Shown: positions 27,101 through 38,272 of the stretch, in pieces
How positions within the stretch are numbered: the stretch's first letter is position 1
How the letters are laid out: each line of letters opens with the position of its first letter
Assembly (NCBI GenBank): GCA_036785705.1
Contig: JAWUZG010000137.1
Span: 248,001-312,000 of the forward strand
Length of the DNA: 64,000 nucleotides
Origin: Acanthornis magna
Taxonomy: Eukaryota > Chordata > Aves > Passeriformes > Acanthizidae
Reading direction: 5' to 3'
Translations under genes and position numbers: made by a program
Notes under the pieces: model-generated
Told to the model about the DNA's origin: nothing
Seen by the model: the letters and a program-made list of their open reading frames with translations, nothing else
The model's database searches: none

Positions 27101-30030
27101 GTATAATTATTCTTCTATACATGAAGTTTTCCTCTATCAGGCTCTTCAGCATTCAGCTATCTCCCACATGCTATGCAACATCTGCATGATAAAAAATAGG
27201 GGTGGAAATATGGACTATAGTGCCATTAGAAAACAGATGCGTCCAGCTCTCTACAAGTTCTAAAAAACGCAAAATTTCTACAATTTTTGTGAAAACCAGA
27301 ATCTTTACAGAGAGCAGTTGCTTAAATCTGACTAATAAAAATTAAAGCAGTAAGTACCTGTCACATTCATAGTCCAAAACAGCACTTCCTGAAAAAAGCT
27401 TTAGGCATTATTCTACGAAAGATGGATTAGATCAGTTACAAAATCATATAACTTCCAGAATACTTGTTGCTTCCACAATTTAAACTCCCTCTCTTGGTGA
27501 AGAACTGATGGATTTGAAGACAAAGGAAGTAATTGCAGAAGTTATACCTACTTTGTACTCTTTTCCATCAAAATGGTCGTTTTGATGGATTCAGGCTTCA
27601 GAAGTCATGGGGACAGAGACTTCTGTGATTTTTATTTTAAATTAATCAACAAGTTCTTGCTTCTGGCACACAACTCTCCCTCCTAAGAGAGTGGACCCGC
27701 TTCTAACAGATAGGAACTCTATTGAATATATCTATACAGTTGTAAAACATAAAGATGAGAAAAATTCATCTACTTGCACATTTTTTCAGGAACTGATTGT
27801 ATCTGGCTGCTGTTTTCTCAAACCTGGCTTTAAAAGGTAATCAAATTTCCATTTTATTTTGATGTTCATTACATCCCTCATTGTAGCTATTCTCCAGGCT
27901 TGCAATTTATTTAGTATCAGCCCTGATATACCATTACATCTATTTTCTAACTCTTGCATTTCTAGTGATAAATCCTATTTATTAAATGACTCATTTTTTG
28001 AACTAAGGCCACAGTTCTCTAAGGATAGTTGTGCCCCACTCACTCAGCAGCAATCTAGCAGTTGTAAATGGGATGTATGAGAAGAGAAAAAAATAGATTT
28101 CTAAGGCAGTTTAACTCTCTTACTATTACAGTAATCAGATTCTAAAGAAATTTATTAGATAATAATCCGTGTCCCAATCATTATGGCTCAATAATATGGC
28201 TGTTGCACTACATGGACAAAAGTAAAAGTTATTTTGTTTCAGAGTAAATACCAGAGCTTCTTGATGTGGAGGAATTCATAGACTCTTTTTCTCTTCTTTT
28301 TGATTAATTTCAGATTTGAGATGTCAGAGTATGCACTTAAGAGTGAAAAGCAATTATTTTTTAACCACTGGTGGTGATGCCTAAAACAGGGAACTGAAAC
28401 AGCGGACTAGACAAAGTTAGGAGAACGAAAAGCAGGCAAATTTGTTGAAGGCCTTCAAGGTACATTCAGGGCAGGCAAAGCCCCCCCTGTGAGGCTACAC
28501 CCGAAAATGGATGGTGGGTAATGAGCTCTTCACCTTTTGTAAGTTCTGTCACATTCGCATATTGGCCCTTAATTCCCCAATCCCACCCTTCAGCACTGAT
28601 ATTAACCACCCCAAGCCTGCTCCCCCCCAGCTCACTGTTGTTTACATATTTTTGGGCTCTAGGGCAATGAATATGTCCTTGAATTTCTATTCAGAGGCAG
28701 CTGGTTTGGCTAACGGTGCTGGGAACAGAGGTTTTTAGTGTTTTATACAACACCAAAACTACAGATACATGAAAATAAAACCTGGAAATTCTTAAGGTAT
28801 CAGTGGGAAAGCAATTTGTCAGTGGGGAGAGAAGTGTTGCAATTATGCATTAATCAAGCGGAGTTTGTCCAATAGAGCATCAGCAGGTGTAAATGGCATT
28901 TGAAAAGTTTCATACCAAATTTAAACTAAGTTGTAAGTTGATACCACAAGCAATAAAAGTTCTACTACCAACTCAAAATAAGCAGCAAAAGAATAACAAC
29001 TTCAGGGACAGCAACCACGAGCAGAAATTTCATTTGATCATAATGTTTAGCTGAAATGCTTTTGTAGTGAAACTATGTCTGTTTGGAAATTCAAAGGATA
29101 TGATTTAGCTCATTTCTCGCAGTAAAAGTAAAAGCAGGTGGACCTCAGCTCAGTGTTCATGGCAAGGTTCCAATTTCTGGAAAAATTTCCGTCTAAGTAA
29201 AAGCATCAAATCTAATGAAGTTTCACAGTTTCAATCCAGGGAAAAGAAATTGACCCTAAAATCCTACAGAAGTTCTACAGTCTCTTTCATTTTATTTTAA
29301 TGGATGACTCTAAAGGTGATTGAAACTCATGCAATACACCAAAGAAAGCATTTCATACATGATCCATAAATGTTTGAACTGTATTTGTGTCTGTTGTGGT
29401 TTTATTTTCTGTTTACTGAACAGTTACATTTTTAGAGATTTCCTAAAGAGATGTTAGAGCTTTCAGTTCAATTCCTTCCTTCTTACACAGAAAGGAAAGA
29501 GCAAAAGATCTCCCATGATATTCCTTTTTTCTTTTTTGGACTTCAAGTCAGTGCTCCTTTTTGGCCAATGCTGCAAGAGCACAGCCAAAACCCTTTCAGA
29601 GAGAGAAAAGTAAGACCAAGCTTAAGTTTAGAAATGGAAGGAAAGCCAAAACCATCAGTAGATCACAAAGAAGAAGTTCTTCAAGACACCTGTGCACAAG
29701 TAATATACAGTACAGGTCAAGAAGACAAATCACAAGCTCATTTTAAATAGTTTCAGGTTTTAGACACAAAAGATAAATCTTTAAAGGCTTTAAAAAAAAT
29801 ATGAAGACCAAAAAGTAAGAGTGTGATTTTGACTGTTTAATGACCAAAACCCACAAAAATTAATTATTCTACTCCTTTTTTAATTAAATCAATCATTTTT
29901 ACTAGGAAAAAAAAAATTATGCTTTTGTAAAAAAAGATCTAGTTGGCAACATCTTAATTAGGCTGTTGCTTTAGTATTTCCTGGAGAAGACTGACTGTAA
30001 ATACCATACCACTTGAACCTTTTCCTTAAT

Positions 30031-30080
30031 TTTGTGTGTGTGAGGGTGGGTGGGTGGGCGTGTGTGGGGGTGTGTGTGTG
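30031..30080 (+). repeat. (GT)n / G-rich tract with a quadruplex motif
   Basis: Alternating GT runs flank a core of four G-triplets separated by single T bases at 30044-30058, followed by further GT and a G5 run near 30066-30070. Four G-tracts with 1-nt loops match the classical intramolecular G-quadruplex pattern. The surrounding DNA is AT-rich, so the tract stands out. Confidence 0.9.
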
Positions 30081-30884
30081 TTTTTCATATTCTCTGTCTT
30101 TCCCCTCACTCACATATAGCAGTTCTCCTTTCAGCTAACTTATTCCTGGTCAGCACACAGAAACGAAACTCCTAAGTGGAATGCAAAATGTCAAGAAAAT
30201 CAGCAAAAGCAGATTTTCTTGTCTTGTCTAAGAGCTACATTTTCCTATAGGTTTTTTATTTCCTTGCTTATCCTTTTCAAACTGAAATAGTGTATTTATG
30301 CCGAAGCATCTGGTTTTGAAGTATTTTTATACAATCATATCTAAAACTGGTATTGCCATAAATGGATTAATGAAATAAAAAACCTACTGGTTGGTGTTTT
30401 TCAGATCACAAAAGAGTAGCAAGTAGGTAGTTTTAAAAACATACAATTACATTTTACTAGCAAGTGCAATTTACTTTATCTTTAACTAGAGTGATATTTT
30501 CAATGGCATAAAGCCTTTTACCTGAAGATTTCAATACACCAGTTATAATCCGTATTTTAACATTGAAGTCAGAAAGGCAAAATGGCAAAGCACATCAGCA
30601 GCACAAATGAAAATAGAAGCCAAACCTCCTTAGTCACTGTCACTTCATATCACTCAATGCCAACACTGTCACTTTTACCAGACCTTTCAAAGCCGCATCA
30701 CAGTTTCTGGATTGACTTGAATTTTTCTAGTTGTCAAAAGTATTCGAGACTAAATCCCTTCAGACTTGGACAGTCAAATTAATACGTAGTATTAGCTTTG
30801 ATTACTCTAGAAACAGTGGAGGGGTCCCAGCATGAGCTAGCAATCCTATGGTTATTGTACATCCTGTTCTGAAAATCCTGTCAT

Positions 30885-31545
30885 TGTGGAAGTGTCCTAG
30901 GTTACATGGAAGGTGTAACCAAAAGTATGTGTTCTATTACCATCTCCATAGGCTGTTAAAACAGGTGGGGCAGTGTTCTTTATGTCACCATGACCCAGCC
31001 CTGATAACACCATCAGGGCTATCTCTGCTCATGGCCATCAAGGGCGCCGGGAGTGACTCATAAGATTCCATCAGCCATTGGGAGATGCCCTGCCCAGAGG
31101 GGAGGAACTGAACATTCCTATCTGCATATAAACTGAGACCCTGGAACACCAGGCTACCTTTCCACTGGATTCCCAGAGGAGAAGAGCTCAGGAGCCACCA
31201 CTGGACCTCCAGAGACCGACGAGACCTTTCCACAAGATCACCATTTCAAGAAGACCACATCCATCACTCCAACGGGACTGAAGCCACCATTTAACTGGAC
31301 TGCTAGCACCACCCTAACAGGGTGCAGGTTGTATTCTGACTTTGTCTATTTAAACCATTGTTTCTGTATTATTGCCTTGCTCTAACTATCAGTAAAAAGC
31401 TTTTATTCTTTTTTCCCCATATCTCTTGCTTGAGAGCCCCTTGATTTCAAAGTCATAATAATTCTGAAGGAAAAGGAGTCATATTCCCTATTCCAAGGGA
31501 GGTTCCTGCCTTCCTTGGCAGACACCTGTCTTTCAAACCAAGACA
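30885..31545 (+). mobile_element. Solo LTR, avian ERVL-type, plus strand
   Basis: About 660 bases run from TGTGGAAGTGTCCTAGG (30885) to CAAACCAAGACA (ends 31545), with the TG...CA ends of a retroviral LTR. Within it a TATA box (CATATAAAC, 31125-31133) fixes the plus orientation. Downstream is a segment rich in the phrase 'ccac(c)a' and 'gagacc', then 'ttctgtattattgcc' and an A-rich AGTAAAAAGC stretch where the poly-A signal is expected. The whole resembles an LTR family widespread in birds, recognised from memory. I see no 5-bp duplication: the flanks are GTCAT and GGAAG. No internal retroviral sequence or primer-binding site follows, so it is annotated as a solo LTR, possibly with an altered edge. 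Confidence 0.85.
31125..31133 (+). promoter_or_regulatory. TATA box of the 30,885 LTR
   Basis: The sequence CATATAAAC lies about 240 bases into the LTR, where the U3/R promoter of this element type is expected. It is intact and could in principle initiate transcription to the right. Activity is not shown by the sequence. Confidence 0.5.
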
Positions 31546-31559
31546 GGAAGAAATATTGA

Positions 31560-31603
31560 ACTAACCTGAATCTAACCACTAACCTGGTTAGATTCAGGTT
31601 AGT
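31560..31603. repeat. Perfect 19-bp inverted repeat, 6-nt loop
   Basis: The left arm (31560-31578) and right arm (31585-31603) are exact reverse complements: ACTAACCTGAATCTAACCA and its complement. The spacer is CTAACC, itself a copy of the first six bases of the arm from 31561. It could extrude as a cruciform or fold as an RNA hairpin. Confidence 0.95.
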
Positions 31604-32703
31604 GAGTGTGCTCCTATGCTCCAACACCTCTCCACCATTTGGCTGAAGACACCTCCAGCCAACTGTACCAACCCTGAGTGGCAGCAAATTGGTTCTACAT
31701 CCTCATACAGCAACTGCATTTTCAGATAATGTCGAACAGCAGGTGTCTTCTTAGGAGAAACCCAGCTCTCTGAAGAAAGACATCTGTGCTGATCCAAACA
31801 CCATGAGGAAAAACATAGAGAGACAGCACCATCCAATCAGAGACAAAACCCCCTCCTCGCAGCACCACGCTCATGCCTCAGATCTCATGTTTTCTTCCTG
31901 AAGCTGTCATCAGATAAGGTCATGTCATTGACAGGATGAGAAGACAGGAAAACAATTAACAGGGCAAGCAGTAAAAGAACAAGTGGGAAAAAATGTATTT
32001 TATTCCTCACCCTGATGACTGAAAAGACCTCTAAATTACTTCATGTCATTAACAGAGGCAATCAAAATTCCAGTGTCCATAAATTAACTCATTCACAATT
32101 ACAATTATTTGTATCTAACAAATATTTTGATTCACTTAGGACTCTAATTCACTTCCTGACTTAAAATTTGCAAGTAAAACAGTACTGATGTTTTCTGATC
32201 CTCTCAACGAGTATGTTCCAGCATTTTGGGCTGCTCCTGTCAAACCTTTTTTAATTATTTGATTATTCGCTCTTGGATTTGGCTCTAACAAATGTAAAAT
32301 TATACACTTTTTTCCTCCTATGAAAAATTTCAGACTTAATCCAAGAAGCTTTACCAAAACGTTGAAATATATTGCTTAGAAATTTCCCCTAGTATTTTTG
32401 TTTCCTCAGATTTCCTAATTAAACTACCTTCATCATGCATAGAATAGGAAAGGTTCCTGTAGCCTGAGACAACCAAAACACAGGATTTTGGTGCGTATAG
32501 CTCTCCTCTTGATCCACAGAGCCACTTTCGTTTATTTATTGATTTTGTAATGTTAATCTTTGACATAGTAGCAACAGTGACAGTGGAATTAAACTTTGTG
32601 ACTGGAAAATGGTCCCCTCCTTTGAAAATAAGTGTCTAATCTTCACCTAAACACTCTTTTTATATAACTTCACTTACGGTGCCTCAACATTTAACTTGCT
32701 GGA

Positions 32704-32745
32704 AAGTGGAATTGATCATTATCCATTTAGTGATCAATTCCACTT
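32704..32745. repeat. Perfect 15-bp inverted repeat, 12-nt loop
   Basis: Arms AAGTGGAATTGATCA (32704-32718) and its exact reverse complement (32731-32745) enclose a 12-base loop. It lies in AT-rich unique DNA with no recognised element around it. Confidence 0.95.
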
Positions 32746-33796
32746 GCGTCACTCCTCATTCATGTCAAATAAAAATTGACATCAGCCAGTCAGTCAGCTG
32801 GAGGCTGAACTGTCTTTTACTGTTATTAACTGCTGATCATTTCTTAAAACATCAATAAATAGACAATTATTTTAGTTATAAAAATGCTACTAGTCCTTCT
32901 TGACTGGAACATGCAATAGCATTTCCTCCTCCTCAATAATCTAGTTTGGGGAAGAATAAAGCAAAATTAAAAAGGAATTACTATTGCATAAATATGGATC
33001 AAAAAGGTGACAATCTTTACATCAACCTTTGTGAAAAGCAAGATGAAAACATTTCAAATAAAATTATCACAGAGAAAATAATCTGCCCTAACATATGCTC
33101 TAACATTTCTTGTGACAATGATTTCTTTGGTTGGGACTATTTCTTTTAACCCATTAACTATTTTTCACATTAGTCGTAGTTTTATGTATGCTGTGAATCA
33201 ATGTGCATTAAAAATCGTGATCCTGTTAGCCAACATAAGTTGCTGTGAGCAGACAGTGTTTCTGATCAGCTCAAGAGCTCAGCCCAGGTGCTGTTGGTCA
33301 AGACTGAGGCCTAAAGAAACATTTCTGAGATTGCAGTACAGCCCAGGGAGTGGGGAGGATATGCAGGACGTGCACCATCACCATGTAACTCTTAACAATA
33401 GAGAAAAAAGCTTCAAGATGCAGAAACTCAGGAACTAATTTTCTTCCATTTGTCTATTACATGCTTTAAGGTGCCAGGAACTATTTATAATGTCAATTTA
33501 GTATCTGGAATTATGGTGATATTCCCTCATTCTTAACCAAGAAATATATTATCCAACATAATTTTATAAGTTATAGGCTAGTTACATAACTGTACAAATT
33601 GGAAATTTTTTGCTTTGTGGACAATTAGTTAGAAACAGGAATTATCTGATATTATGTGATAATTTCTGTGCATTACTTTAATTTTCACTTGCATTCAGGG
33701 TCTCTACATTGAGTTCTGAGGACGTGACTGTGAGAGCCATCACTTAATTTGCTCTTTGCCCATGCACTATTATTTTGTGTAAGGGTTAGAAGGCAT

Positions 33797-34080
33797 GTGC
33801 TGTGAGGAGTGACTGAGAGCTCTGTGCTTGTCTAGTTCTGAGAAAAGGAGGTTGAGAGGTGTCCTCATTGCTCTCTGCAGCTTCTCCAGGAGGGGACATG
33901 CAGAGGGAAGTGCAGAGCCCTTCCCTCTGGGATCCAGTGACAAGATGTGTAGGAGCAGCTCAGAGCTGCATCAGGGGAGGTGAAGCCTTACTTTAGGAAG
34001 CATTTCTTTACTGAGAGGGTTTATGGACCTAAACCAACAGTTCCTTCACTTTCAAAGTAAGCAGAATGACAACGCCTGCA
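33797..34080 (+). mobile_element. Old CR1 LINE 3' fragment, plus strand
   Basis: The text from about 33838 follows the CR1 sense-strand 3' region. It has a 'ggaggttgagaggtgtcctcattgctctctgcagcttc'-type segment (33846-33884), then a stretch matching the family's '...ggggaggt...' region. At about 33993-34020 comes TTAGGAAGCATTTCTTTACTGAGAGGG, in two adjoining blocks, corresponding to the conserved 'aggaag.atttcttcactgaaaggg' block. Sequence to the right (34030-34170) becomes unclear. The terminal octamer repeat is missing, so the right end is either lost or diverged. Assignment is by motif order from memory. Confidence 0.7.
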
Positions 34081-37000
34081 CAGCTGCTCCCTGGCTCTAG
34101 TGACAGATCAGTGTTAGACAATGGTGGTCCCTGGCTTTTAAGGAGTCCTTCCCTGGATCTAAACAGAAGCGTATGAATTTATTCAGTGCAGAGTAGGGAG
34201 AATGTGCTCTGTACCCACATCCAGTCAACAGCCAGAGAAACAAGACATTTACTCTCAGCAGATTCCACAGAGCAGTTCATTTTAACCCAAAAGTATGCAA
34301 GCAAACTGCAGAATACTCACTAGTTGCCATATCTGTGTTTAAAAAAGCAACAAAACAAACACTCAAACCAAAAAATGAACTTATCTTCCACTTTTTATAC
34401 CTTTTTCTCAGACGGAGACCAAGTTATTAAACTAGTGAATCTGTGTTGCCATCTTTTTAAATGAAGTAATGGCTTTTTTTAAGCGCAATAGCCCAACCTA
34501 CATGTTCTCCAATCTGAGAGGGAAGAAAAGAGCACAATCTATGAAAAAAGTTTTCCACTACGGCCCTTGATTGGGCTTGATCTATGAGCTGCATCATTTT
34601 TTACAATCTACCTTTTACAATCCCTTCCAGAGACGTTATGAGCCCACAAAGAGTTGTAAAACTGCTGGAAGTTTTGGTAATATTTGTAAAGAAGGCAGAT
34701 ATATAAATTTTTATTTAATATGTACTTTTAATGTTTCAGCAATTCTGATCCAGCAAGAAAAATATGAGATTTGTTAATCTCTATGATAATCCTAACACTT
34801 TATTTATAAGAACATAAAAGACTCTTAACACAGAAACACTTCAAATTCTCAAATACATATTGTAGCTATATAAATCTCAAAATACTTTGATAGCTTGTCA
34901 AAAATCACTGAGGATGCTAAATAATGATATCTGCAGTCCAGGTGCCCTCACCTCCATATATATTGCAGCTACAGTTTTTCTGCTTGGACGTTATTCTCTG
35001 ACTGCCACCTGATCTTCATTGCAAGCATCATGAAATTTTCATGCAATGAGAAGGCAGCTATTTATTCTCCTTCACATGAATCCTAACTTGCATTTTAAAG
35101 CAAAGTCTGTCAACACAACCTATGCATGATGCTTTCAGAATGAGGGCCATGCTGGGCTAAGAACATAAGGACGACATAACATTTACTCCATTTGCAGCCT
35201 TTTCCAACCATCTGAAGCCAGTCAGAATAATTTTAAATCAATAATAATTTGATTTAAATTTAAATCAATAACAATAATAAACATTACCTCAAACAAGGCA
35301 CCCTTGCTACAGTAGTATGTATAGTAGTAGTATATATCCTGTTTAATTTTATCAAAAGGTAGTCCATTAAAAAAAGAAAAAAAGCAAAAGGTGCAAAATC
35401 TATTACAATACCCCTTGGAAAAAATAACATAAACCTCTTTTGGTTATTTTCTGTCTTTTAATCCAGATTTTTCCTAGCTTCAATATTTTTGTCTCATTAG
35501 AAAAGAGAGTGTCCATGTAATATTTTTTTGTAAAACTTTGTTGCAAGTATAGGCCAAATTCTCCAAATAAAACTTAAAATTACATTCCTTAAAAGTAATA
35601 CCTATGTGATTTATAGCACAGAAGATACCAAATATGTGAATTTGTGAATTAGTGTCATGAAAACTTGTTCAACTGTGCTGGTTAGGTCCTTTTGTAACAT
35701 TCAGTTAGTATTGCGTTTTATAGCACACATTAACTTTAAAGTTGACCTGAACAGTATTTTGTAAGTCTGTGTTTCCTTCTTTCACCCAAAAAAGAAATAT
35801 TGGACCTACTACTACTGGAATTTTTCCTAGTTATTTTCTCTTTTGGCTTATTTTTAACAAGGAACAATTTTTAATGGTTTAAGAGCAGTGTTTACTAGAC
35901 AGAGCAGTGGTTTTTGTCAACCCCTACTGAAATTATGGAGGCATTACCACTAAATTGAAAAAAGGACTTAGCCCTCAATAAATTAAGCCAAGCTGCACCA
36001 AATTTTTAATCACTTGTGCCACGGAATGGAATCCAAATGCAAGAGTTTATTGCTTCAGTTCAGTATTAAAAGCACCTAAACTAATAGACCCTTGAAACCC
36101 CACCCTCTGAGCTTGAATCCCAAGCTGGATTCTAAATCCAGAATTTAGGCCTAGAAGCCAAAAACATTATTCTTCAAAAGATGTAATGATGACAGAAATT
36201 TTACTGACACTGCCCATCTTTCATTCAAGGCCGTGAAGAAAATAGGGAGCTAAAACCTAGCTTTGAGTCATTCCTTTGGCAGGAAGGAATTACACCTATG
36301 TTTCTCAGTGAAGAGTAGTATCTGGAAGGCTGCTAGCAATTTTAAGGAAAAACATATCTGACTGCTGCTGTTGGGATTGGGCAAAAGCCAATACAAAATT
36401 CCCTCTGCAATGCTCACTAATTCTTGGGGTTACATCTATTTCAAAGATCAGAGCGATGTAGATGGAACTATGTCCTCAGACCAGCACACACTGTGAATTA
36501 AAGTTGCTCATACCTTTTTGTGGGTAAAAAACCTTCCCTTTGTTGGCTGTTTTTCTTCTTAACATTACTGATGTCATTGTGTGTCTTATTCTACTGCATT
36601 TTGCTTTTTAGTAAATTGCTATTTCAACCCACAACCTCTCCTTTTTGTCCCTTACTTATCAAAAGGGGCAGCGGAAGGAGGGCCTTTTTTGGAACTTAAT
36701 TCCCTGCTGCTGTTAAAACAAGCACACTGCATCACATTCTGATGACCCATGCAGGACTCTCCAGCTTAAAGAGGAGAGAAGAGTCAGGCCTGACATTGTC
36801 TCTTAAAATACTGACCTGAATGCCTTCTTTGAATGAAATACTTTATATTGTTTATTCCATTTCAATTAGGCTACTGTACATACTGCTGCTTTGAAAGCAG
36901 GATGTTATTTTTCTTCATTCCTTATATACCTTTTTTTAGTATTTGTTTTCCTTAGGAGATAGGACAAACGTTTCTATAACAGCCCAGAGAGGAGCGTCCA

Positions 37001-37692
37001 ATTTCCAGAGAGTTGAAGAGATTTGAAGATATTTGTAGCATTCCCTAGGGTCATTCTGGCCTTGCTGATCATATAAGAAATTACACATCCCATTCTAGGC
37101 AGCTTTTTTTCTTGTGTAGGTAGCCTAATTCAAAACAATAGTCTTTAGTCTGAATTCTGGTGCTTTAAAAAAATATTGCCTTGCTCAGCCTTGCAAAGGT
37201 TGTATCTTCAAAGATTTTACAGCCACTTTCATTACAGCTCAAAACTCTCTTAGAAGGTACAAGCAATAGCATAAAAGTATTCATTTCTATGAGTTTGTCA
37301 GGAAAAGAGACACAAATATCTCTGGTAACTGAAGCAGGATGGAATTTGATATGGTTTTGAAGTTTCAGACAAAGAGTAGAACTTAAATTTTAAAAACTTA
37401 ATTTTAAGTCTTGAAAAAATGTGTTAGTAAATGAGTATTTTTATTTAGTTATTTTCTTCATCTCTCCTTGGTAAGCTTTTTAAAACAAGCTATGAGGCAC
37501 TGAAGCTCTACAGTACACCAAGTTTGATAACCATGTAAAAGCAAGAGCTTAAAATTAAAGAAACACTGTTTAATCATTAAAAATTATAACTGAGGTACTT
37601 TGATTAGAAAAAGGTCTTCTACATTTTCTCAGTTGCCATCTATTAAAGTCAATAATATCTGCAGGGTATAACATTTTCAGAGGATAATGGTC

Positions 37693-38272
37693 TGTTCTGG
37701 TTTTTGCTGGAGTAGAGTTAATTTTCTAGCAGCTATATGAGGCTATATTTTTGATTTGTGCTGAAAACAGTGCTGGTAATTCAGGGATGTTTTAGTTACT
37801 GCCGAGCAGTTCTTACACAGCATCAAGGCCTTTTCTGCTCCTCACACCACCACACCAATGAGCAGGCTGGGGGTGTGCACAGCGATGGCAGGGGACGCAG
37901 CCAGGACAGCTGACCCCAACTGACCACAAGGATATCTCAGGCCATGTATTTTCATTCTCAGCACATAAAGCTGAGGGGAAGAAGAAGGAGGAGACAGACT
38001 TTCAGGGTGATGGTGTTTGTACCAAGTCACCGTTGCCTTTGATGGGGTCCCTCCTCTCACGGAGATGGTTGAACACCTGCCTGCCCATGGGAAGAGGGGA
38101 GTGAATTCCTTGTTTTGGTTTGTGTGTGTGTACGTGGCTTTTGCTTTCCTTATTTAACTGTCTTTATCTCATCTGAGGAGTTTTCTCACTTTTCTGATTC
38201 TCTCCCCCGTCCAAGGGGTGTAAGCAAGTGGTTGTGTGGGACATAATTGTTGGCTGTGCTTAAGCCATGACA
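37693..38272 (+). mobile_element. Solo LTR, avian ERVL-type (second family), plus strand
   Basis: A 580-base element starts with TGTTCTGGTTTTTGCTGG and ends with TTAAGCCATGACA. Its landmarks are in the order of a common avian ERV LTR: 'agttaattttct' near the start, 'tgctgaaaacagtgctg' (37761-37777), 'catcaaggccttttctgctc' (37822-37841), and the TATA-like region ACATAAAG (37963-37970). After these come 'aagaagaagga', 'gaacacctgcctgcc' (38070-38084), 'gaattccttgttttg' and 'ctgtctttatctca'. Flanks TGGTC (37688-37692) and TTGTC (38273-38277) differ by one base and fit a 5-bp target duplication, as expected for ERVL-type integration. No internal sequence remains. The 72-codon minus-strand frame at 37842-38060 is antisense to the LTR. 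Confidence 0.88.

Larger units (their letters stand above)
16801..30884. other. Long AT-rich unique stretch, no gene identified
   Basis: About 14 kb without a recognised gene or clear mobile element. It contains a GC-richer patch at 19570-20110 with a short tandem duplication at 19701-19722, a (TTTTG)n tract at 22689-22728, a long A-rich repeat at 23996-24120 and a G-rich (GT)n tract at 30031-30080. A homeodomain/E-box-rich segment lies around 28840-28890. Open frames of up to about 105 codons come from simple repeats or look like chance. Confidence 0.55.
31546..37692. other. Non-genic stretch between two LTRs; unclassified GC-richer patch at its left end
   Basis: Directly right of the LTR, 31546-31900 is GC-richer than the average of the window and carries a 19-bp perfect inverted repeat at 31560-31603. 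I could not assign it to a repeat family. A second long inverted repeat lies at 32704-32745 and an old CR1 piece at 33797-34080. The remaining DNA is AT-rich with an AT-palindromic patch at 35232-35266. No gene was seen. Confidence 0.5.
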
